18,585 bases of DNA from contig JACCRH010000008.1 of assembly GCA_013813675.1 (NCBI GenBank), forward strand, positions 1-18,585. Direction: 5' to 3'. Numbering within the stretch: position 1 is the first letter of the stretch; every line of letters starts with the position of its first letter. Source of the stretch: Gemmatimonadales bacterium (GTDB lineage Bacteria > Gemmatimonadota > Gemmatimonadetes > Gemmatimonadales > GWC2-71-9). Below are positions 14,722 to 18,585 of the stretch, one piece after another. Position numbers and translations under genes: made by a program. A model generated the notes under the pieces. The model was not told the DNA's origin. It saw only the letters and a list, made by a program, of their open reading frames with translations, and did no database searches.

Positions 14722-17478
14722 ATGACCACACCACGTCCAGCTCGATTCGGCCTGATCCTCTCTCTCTCGGTGATCGCAGTGGCCGATCTCTCGGCCCAGG
14801 CTACCGGCCGGATCGTCGGCCGGGTGGTCGAAGGTCAGCAGGGTGCGCCGGTGGCGGGGGCCACGGTGGACGTGGTCGGTGCGGGACGGACCACGGTGAC
14901 CGCGGTAGACGGCCGGTATGTGCTGGAGGGGATAACGGCGGGCCCGGTCTCGCTCCGGGCCCGGATGATCGGGTTCGGACCGAAAGTGGTGACCAATGTC
15001 ATCGTGCCCGAGGGTGGCTCGGTGGCGCAGGACATCGCGCTGGCCGCGGAGGCGGTCCAGTTGGCCGAGATCTCGGTGAGCGCCGAGGCGGAGCGCGGCA
15101 CCGTGAACCGCGCGCTCGAGGAGCAGCGCAACGCCACCAACATCGTCAGCGCGATCACTGCCGAGCAGATCGGGAAGAGTCCCGACGGCGACGCGGGACA
15201 AGCGGTCCAGCGGGTCAGCGGCGTGACGGTGCAGGACGGACGCTACGTGTTCGTCCGTGGACTGGGCGAGCGGTATACGACCTCATCGCTCAACGGAGCG
15301 CGGATCCCCAGCCCCGAGCCGGAGCGCAAGGTCGTTCCACTCGACATGTTCCCTTCGGCCCTGCTGGAAGGCATCACGACGTCGAAGACGTTTACGCCAG
15401 ACCAGTCGGGCGACTTCAGCGGGGCCGCCGTCAACCTGAAGACGCGGGAGTTCCCCGAGCGGCGGGTGATCACCTTCTCCGCCTCCGCCGGCCTCAACAC
15501 CGCGGCCACCGGGAAGGGCCTGGTGCGGGCCCCCGCCGTGGGGGAGGAATGGCTGGGCTTCGCGGGATCGGAGCGGCGTATTCCGGCGCCGGCGGAAGTG
15601 GCTGGCAACCTGCGCGGGCTGGATCAATCGCAGATCAACACCATCATCGGGTCATTCCGGAATGCATGGTCGGGCCGGGCGGACAATGGCTCGGCCAACG
15701 GAGGCTTCGGATTCACCATCGGCGGTGAAGACCCGGTGCTGCGCCAGCCGATCGGGTACATCGGCTCCTTCACCTACTCCTATGGGCAGGAAGTGCGGGC
15801 CGACGAGTCGCGCTCACTGATCATGGCGACCGGTACCGGGTTTGAGCCATTGAACCAGACGGCGGGCTCGACCTCCCGAAACAGCGTGCTGTGGGGCGGG
15901 ATTCTCAATCTTAGCACCCGGCTTGGGAGCAAGCACAAGGTACAGCTCAACAACACCTACAATCGGAGCGCGGACAACGAGGCGACTCGGCTCGCCGGGG
16001 AGAACGAGGAGTTCGATCTGGATCTCGACGTCACCCGGCTCACCTTCGTGCAGCGCACGGTGCGCTCGCACCAGCTCACCGGTGAGCACCTCCTGGGAGA
16101 CGACCACCTGGTGGACTGGTCGCTGAACGCCTCCCGGGTCAACCGATACGAGCCGGACCGCTCCGACATCGCCTACATCGCGCAGATCGATCCCGCCTCC
16201 GGCGCGTCGCAGCCGATCAGCTGGCTGGGTGCGCCTCGATCCGCCACCCGGACGTTCAGCGACCTGAGCGAGAGCGGGTACGAAGGGCAGGGGAATTACC
16301 GGCTGTTTCTGGGTTCCTCCAGCAGTCCCGCGGTGGTGAAGATCGGTGGAGCCTACCGTGCCATCGACCGGGACGTGGACAGCCGTGCCTTCGACATCAC
16401 CAATCGGGGATTGTCCGCCGCCGACCGCCAGGTCTCGCCGGAGCAGATCTTCGCGGGGCCGTACGCTCAGGACTCCCGGCTCGCCCTCTTTGTCAACGCC
16501 AATGGCGGCCGCTACGACGCGCGCGATCGTTTGGTCGCGGGGTACGGACAGGCGGAGCTGCAGCTCACCCAGCGCCTGCGACTCATTGGCGGCGCCCGGC
16601 TGGAGCACTGGACGCTGGAGCTCAACACCGTCGACCCCCAGGGCGTGGCCACGTCGACCGACCGGGACAACACCGACATTCTTCCGTCGCTGGCCCTCAA
16701 CTATCAGTTGACCGAGGACCAGGTGGTCCGGGTCTCGGCGAGCCAGACCCTCTCCCGGCCCGAGTATCGTGAGATCTCACCGGTCAGCTCGTTCGAGCCG
16801 ATCGGGGGGCTGATCACGTTCGGCAATACCAACCTTCGCCGGGCACTGATCCAAAACTACGACGCCCGCTGGGAGTGGTACCCAGCCCCGGGCGAAGTGC
16901 TCAGCGTCGGCGTCTTCGCCAAGCGCTTCAAGGCCCCGATCGAGCGGGTGTTCGTCAACCTGACGGGCGCTCTGGCGAACAGCTTCGTCAACGCGGAGAA
17001 GGCCGACAACTACGGGGTCGAACTGGAGGTTCGCCAGGGTCTGGGGCAGCTCTCGCCGGCACTCACTCCGCTCTCGGTCTTCGTGAACACGACGCTGATG
17101 CGGAGCCGCATCACGCCGGGCAACACCGACATCAGCTCGCTGACCAGTACCGACCGGCCCATGGTGGGACAGGCGGAGTACGTGGTGAACACCGGTCTCA
17201 CCTATGGCAACGGCGGCGGCCTGAGCGCCACCGCGCTCTACAACGTGGTGGGTGCCCGGATCGTCGAGGCCGGAGCTGTACCATTTCCCGACGCCTACGA
17301 GCAGGCGCGCCACGTGCTGGACTTCTCGGTCCAGTTTCCACTCTTCCACGACGCGTCGCTCAAGCTCGACGCGAAGAACCTGCTCGACTCGCCCTACGAA
17401 ATCGTGCAGGGCGGCGTCTTCCGCAACCGCTACAAGGCCGGGCGCGTGCTGGCGCTTGGGGCCACCTGGCAGCGCTGA
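14722..17478 (+). CDS. TonB-dependent outer-membrane receptor with N-terminal carboxypeptidase-regulatory-like domain
   Basis: 918 residues from the ATG at 14722, chosen because it gives a signal peptide (MTTPRPARFGLILSLSVIAV then ADLSAQ); the frame opens earlier, at 14626, inside the Pho-box array. Residues 27-110 form a Peptidase-M14 regulatory-like beta sandwich (GRIVGRVVEGQQGAPVAGAT..., DGRYVLEGI). Residues about 125-245 form the plug (ITAEQIGKSPDGDAGQAVQR, YVFVRGLGERYTTSSLNG, FTPDQSGDFSGAAVNLKTR), and the rest is a beta-barrel ending LALGATWQR. Such receptors import ligands using TonB-ExbBD energy. No TonB box was picked out. It is divergent from the phosphate porin and precedes a lipoprotein gene by 113 bases. 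The ligand is unknown; context suggests a phosphorus-containing compound. Confidence 0.92.
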   Translation: MTTPRPARFGLILSLSVIAVADLSAQATGRIVGRVVEGQQGAPVAGATVDVVGAGRTTVTAVDGRYVLEGITAGPVSLRARMIGFGPKVVTNVIVPEGGSVAQDIALAAEAVQLAEISVSAEAERGTVNRALEEQRNATNIVSAITAEQIGKSPDGDAGQAVQRVSGVTVQDGRYVFVRGLGERYTTSSLNGARIPSPEPERKVVPLDMFPSALLEGITTSKTFTPDQSGDFSGAAVNLKTREFPERRVITFSASAGLNTAATGKGLVRAPAVGEEWLGFAGSERRIPAPAEVAGNLRGLDQSQINTIIGSFRNAWSGRADNGSANGGFGFTIGGEDPVLRQPIGYIGSFTYSYGQEVRADESRSLIMATGTGFEPLNQTAGSTSRNSVLWGGILNLSTRLGSKHKVQLNNTYNRSADNEATRLAGENEEFDLDLDVTRLTFVQRTVRSHQLTGEHLLGDDHLVDWSLNASRVNRYEPDRSDIAYIAQIDPASGASQPISWLGAPRSATRTFSDLSESGYEGQGNYRLFLGSSSSPAVVKIGGAYRAIDRDVDSRAFDITNRGLSAADRQVSPEQIFAGPYAQDSRLALFVNANGGRYDARDRLVAGYGQAELQLTQRLRLIGGARLEHWTLELNTVDPQGVATSTDRDNTDILPSLALNYQLTEDQVVRVSASQTLSRPEYREISPVSSFEPIGGLITFGNTNLRRALIQNYDARWEWYPAPGEVLSVGVFAKRFKAPIERVFVNLTGALANSFVNAEKADNYGVELEVRQGLGQLSPALTPLSVFVNTTLMRSRITPGNTDISSLTSTDRPMVGQAEYVVNTGLTYGNGGGLSATALYNVVGARIVEAGAVPFPDAYEQARHVLDFSVQFPLFHDASLKLDAKNLLDSPYEIVQGGVFRNRYKAGRVLALGATWQR

Positions 17479-17484
17479 CCCGCG

Positions 17485-17513
17485 CGGTGACGCGATCGTG
17501 ACTTCCACGTGTT
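17485..17513 (+). promoter_or_regulatory. Possible Pho-box-like repeats upstream of the lipoprotein gene
   Basis: CGGTGAC (17485), TCGTGAC (17496) and ACGTGTT (17507) repeat at 11 bases, the same period as the pstC and receptor arrays, immediately after the receptor stop codon. TACCAT at 17539-17544 may be a -10 hexamer. The third unit is poor, so this could be chance; if real, the lipoprotein has its own phosphate-controlled promoter. Confidence 0.4.
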
Positions 17514-17591
17514 GGGACCGAGAAGCCCGAGTGTTGTTTACCATCGCGCCTTTCGGCCACCTCTTCGCACCCCTACTTCCGTGAGGACCTG

Positions 17592-18585
17592 ATGCCGTTC
17601 TCCGTGCGCACGATTCCAGTCGCCGCCGCCGCGGTGCTGCTGGCCGTGAGCCTCGCCGCCTGTGGCGACGACAATACCAATCCCCCCGCGACCCCTCCAG
17701 CGCCGACCGGCCTCGCCGCGGCGCTCTCGGCGGACAGCTCGACCGTCGAGCTGTCGTGGAACGCGGTGACCGGAGCCACCGGATACGTCCTCGAGCGCGC
17801 GGAAGGGTCCCCCGCGGGAACGTTCGCGCAGATCGGGGGCGATCTGACCGGTACGACCTACAGCGACGCCGACATCGAGATCAACGTGGCCTACAGCTAC
17901 CGGGTCTCCGCCTTCAATGACCAAGGAACCGGCACACCCAGCGCTGTCGTGACGATTGCCATCGAGGGAGAGCGGGTGGCCACGATCAGCGACAACATCA
18001 CCGCCGACCGCACGCTCTTTGCCGATACGCTGTACACCCTGAGCGGGTACGTGAAAGTCGCCAGCGGTGCCACCCTGACGATCCAGCCCGGGACGACCAT
18101 CGTCGGAGATCCGGCCGTGGCGGGCAGTTCGCTCTGGATCCTGCGTGGCGCCCGGATCGACGCCCAGGGCACCGCCGACGCGCCGATCGTGTTCACCTCG
18201 GGCAATCCCGTGGGATCGCGCGCGCCGGGGGACTGGGGCGGGGTGCTCATCATCGGGAACGGGATCATCAACCGGGCTCCCCCGGTCCTGACGGAAGGGC
18301 CTCAGGGGGTCACCGAGACCTACTCGGGGGGCATCAACAACGCCGACAACAGCGGCACGCTGCGGTACGTCCGGATCGAATTTGCCGGATATGACGTGTC
18401 GGGCGGCGCCGGGCAGGAGCTGAACAGCCTGTCGCTCTACGCGGTGGGCTCGGGCACCACGCTGGAATTCGTCCAGTCGCTGTCCGGCCTGGATGACTCG
18501 TTCGAATGGTGGGGCGGCGCGGTCGACGGCCGCTACCTGGTGTCCTACGAGTCGGGCGACGACCATTTCGACTGGACCGAAGGCT
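17592..18585 (+). CDS. FN3-containing lipoprotein with beta-helix-like repeat region (3' end outside window)
   Basis: 331 residues are visible before the right edge. The signal MPFSVRTIPVAAAAVLLAVS ends in LAAC, so Cys24 should be lipidated. Residues about 37-123 form a fibronectin type III domain (TVELSWNAVTGATGYVLERA, VAYSYRVSAFNDQG). From about 130 comes a segment with ATLTIQPGTTIVGD, LWILRGARIDAQGTADAPIV, DWGGVLIIG, GTLRYVRIEFAGY and LDDSFEWWGGAVDG, a pattern seen in large surface lipoproteins of diderm bacteria and suggestive of a right-handed beta helix. GAGGA lies 6 bases before the ATG. Position behind a TonB receptor suggests a surface partner that captures the substrate. The catalytic or binding role is unknown. 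Confidence 0.88.
   Translation, partial: MPFSVRTIPVAAAAVLLAVSLAACGDDNTNPPATPPAPTGLAAALSADSSTVELSWNAVTGATGYVLERAEGSPAGTFAQIGGDLTGTTYSDADIEINVAYSYRVSAFNDQGTGTPSAVVTIAIEGERVATISDNITADRTLFADTLYTLSGYVKVASGATLTIQPGTTIVGDPAVAGSSLWILRGARIDAQGTADAPIVFTSGNPVGSRAPGDWGGVLIIGNGIINRAPPVLTEGPQGVTETYSGGINNADNSGTLRYVRIEFAGYDVSGGAGQELNSLSLYAVGSGTTLEFVQSLSGLDDSFEWWGGAVDGRYLVSYESGDDHFDWTEG

Noticed and set aside
14468..14734. N-terminal extension of the porin frame
   Set aside because: It runs through the Pho-box-like region, is Arg/Gly-rich and would hide the signal peptide that begins at 14467.
17538..18566. 342-codon minus-strand frame at the right edge
   Set aside because: The plus strand here encodes a lipoprotein with signal peptide, lipobox and FN3 domain; the minus frame has no recognisable features.

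Overview
This is a GC-rich bacterial window, very probably from Gemmatimonadota or a neighbouring phylum. That placement rests on protein style, tandem pst paralogs, a carboxypeptidase-regulatory-domain TonB receptor and intergenic hairpin repeats; no taxonomic marker was searched, so it is an inference. Tandem outer-membrane genes, lipoproteins and a porin show a diderm envelope.

Left part (1-5170), mostly housekeeping. The 3' end of an aldehyde dehydrogenase gene runs in from the left edge and looks like the degenerate second domain of an ALDH16-type protein. It converges on dnaK (minus strand). Divergent from dnaK is a 49-residue lmo0937-type membrane miniprotein, followed by a patch of hairpin and direct repeats. 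A rhomboid protease gene then overlaps deoC. The DeoC protein is unusual: the Schiff-base lysine is replaced by methionine.

Right part (5164-18585), a phosphate-acquisition island. Reading on the minus strand from a divergent promoter region at 14468-14721, the order is OprO/OprP-like porin, pstS, second pstS (lipoprotein), a perfect hairpin repeat, then a second transcription unit pstC-pstA-pstB-pstB-phoU-ppx. Junctions in that second unit overlap by 4 or 8 bases, so translational coupling is likely. Reading on the plus strand from the same divergent region come a TonB-dependent receptor and a lipoprotein with an FN3 domain and a beta-helix-like repeat region, cut by the right edge.

The main new observation is regulatory. 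Direct repeats close to CCGTGAC, spaced exactly 11 bases apart (7-base unit plus 4-base spacer), lie upstream of pstC and upstream of the TonB receptor, with weaker versions before the porin and before the lipoprotein. This is the geometry of a PhoB Pho box. It ties the uncharacterised receptor/lipoprotein pair to phosphate starvation and suggests they import a phosphorus-containing substrate across the outer membrane. Other oddities are an all-A/T 12-base patch that rewrites the phosphate-binding N-terminal loop of the second PstS, two tandem PstB paralogs, and a dispersed hairpin repeat family. No RNA genes, CRISPR arrays or transposases were seen.
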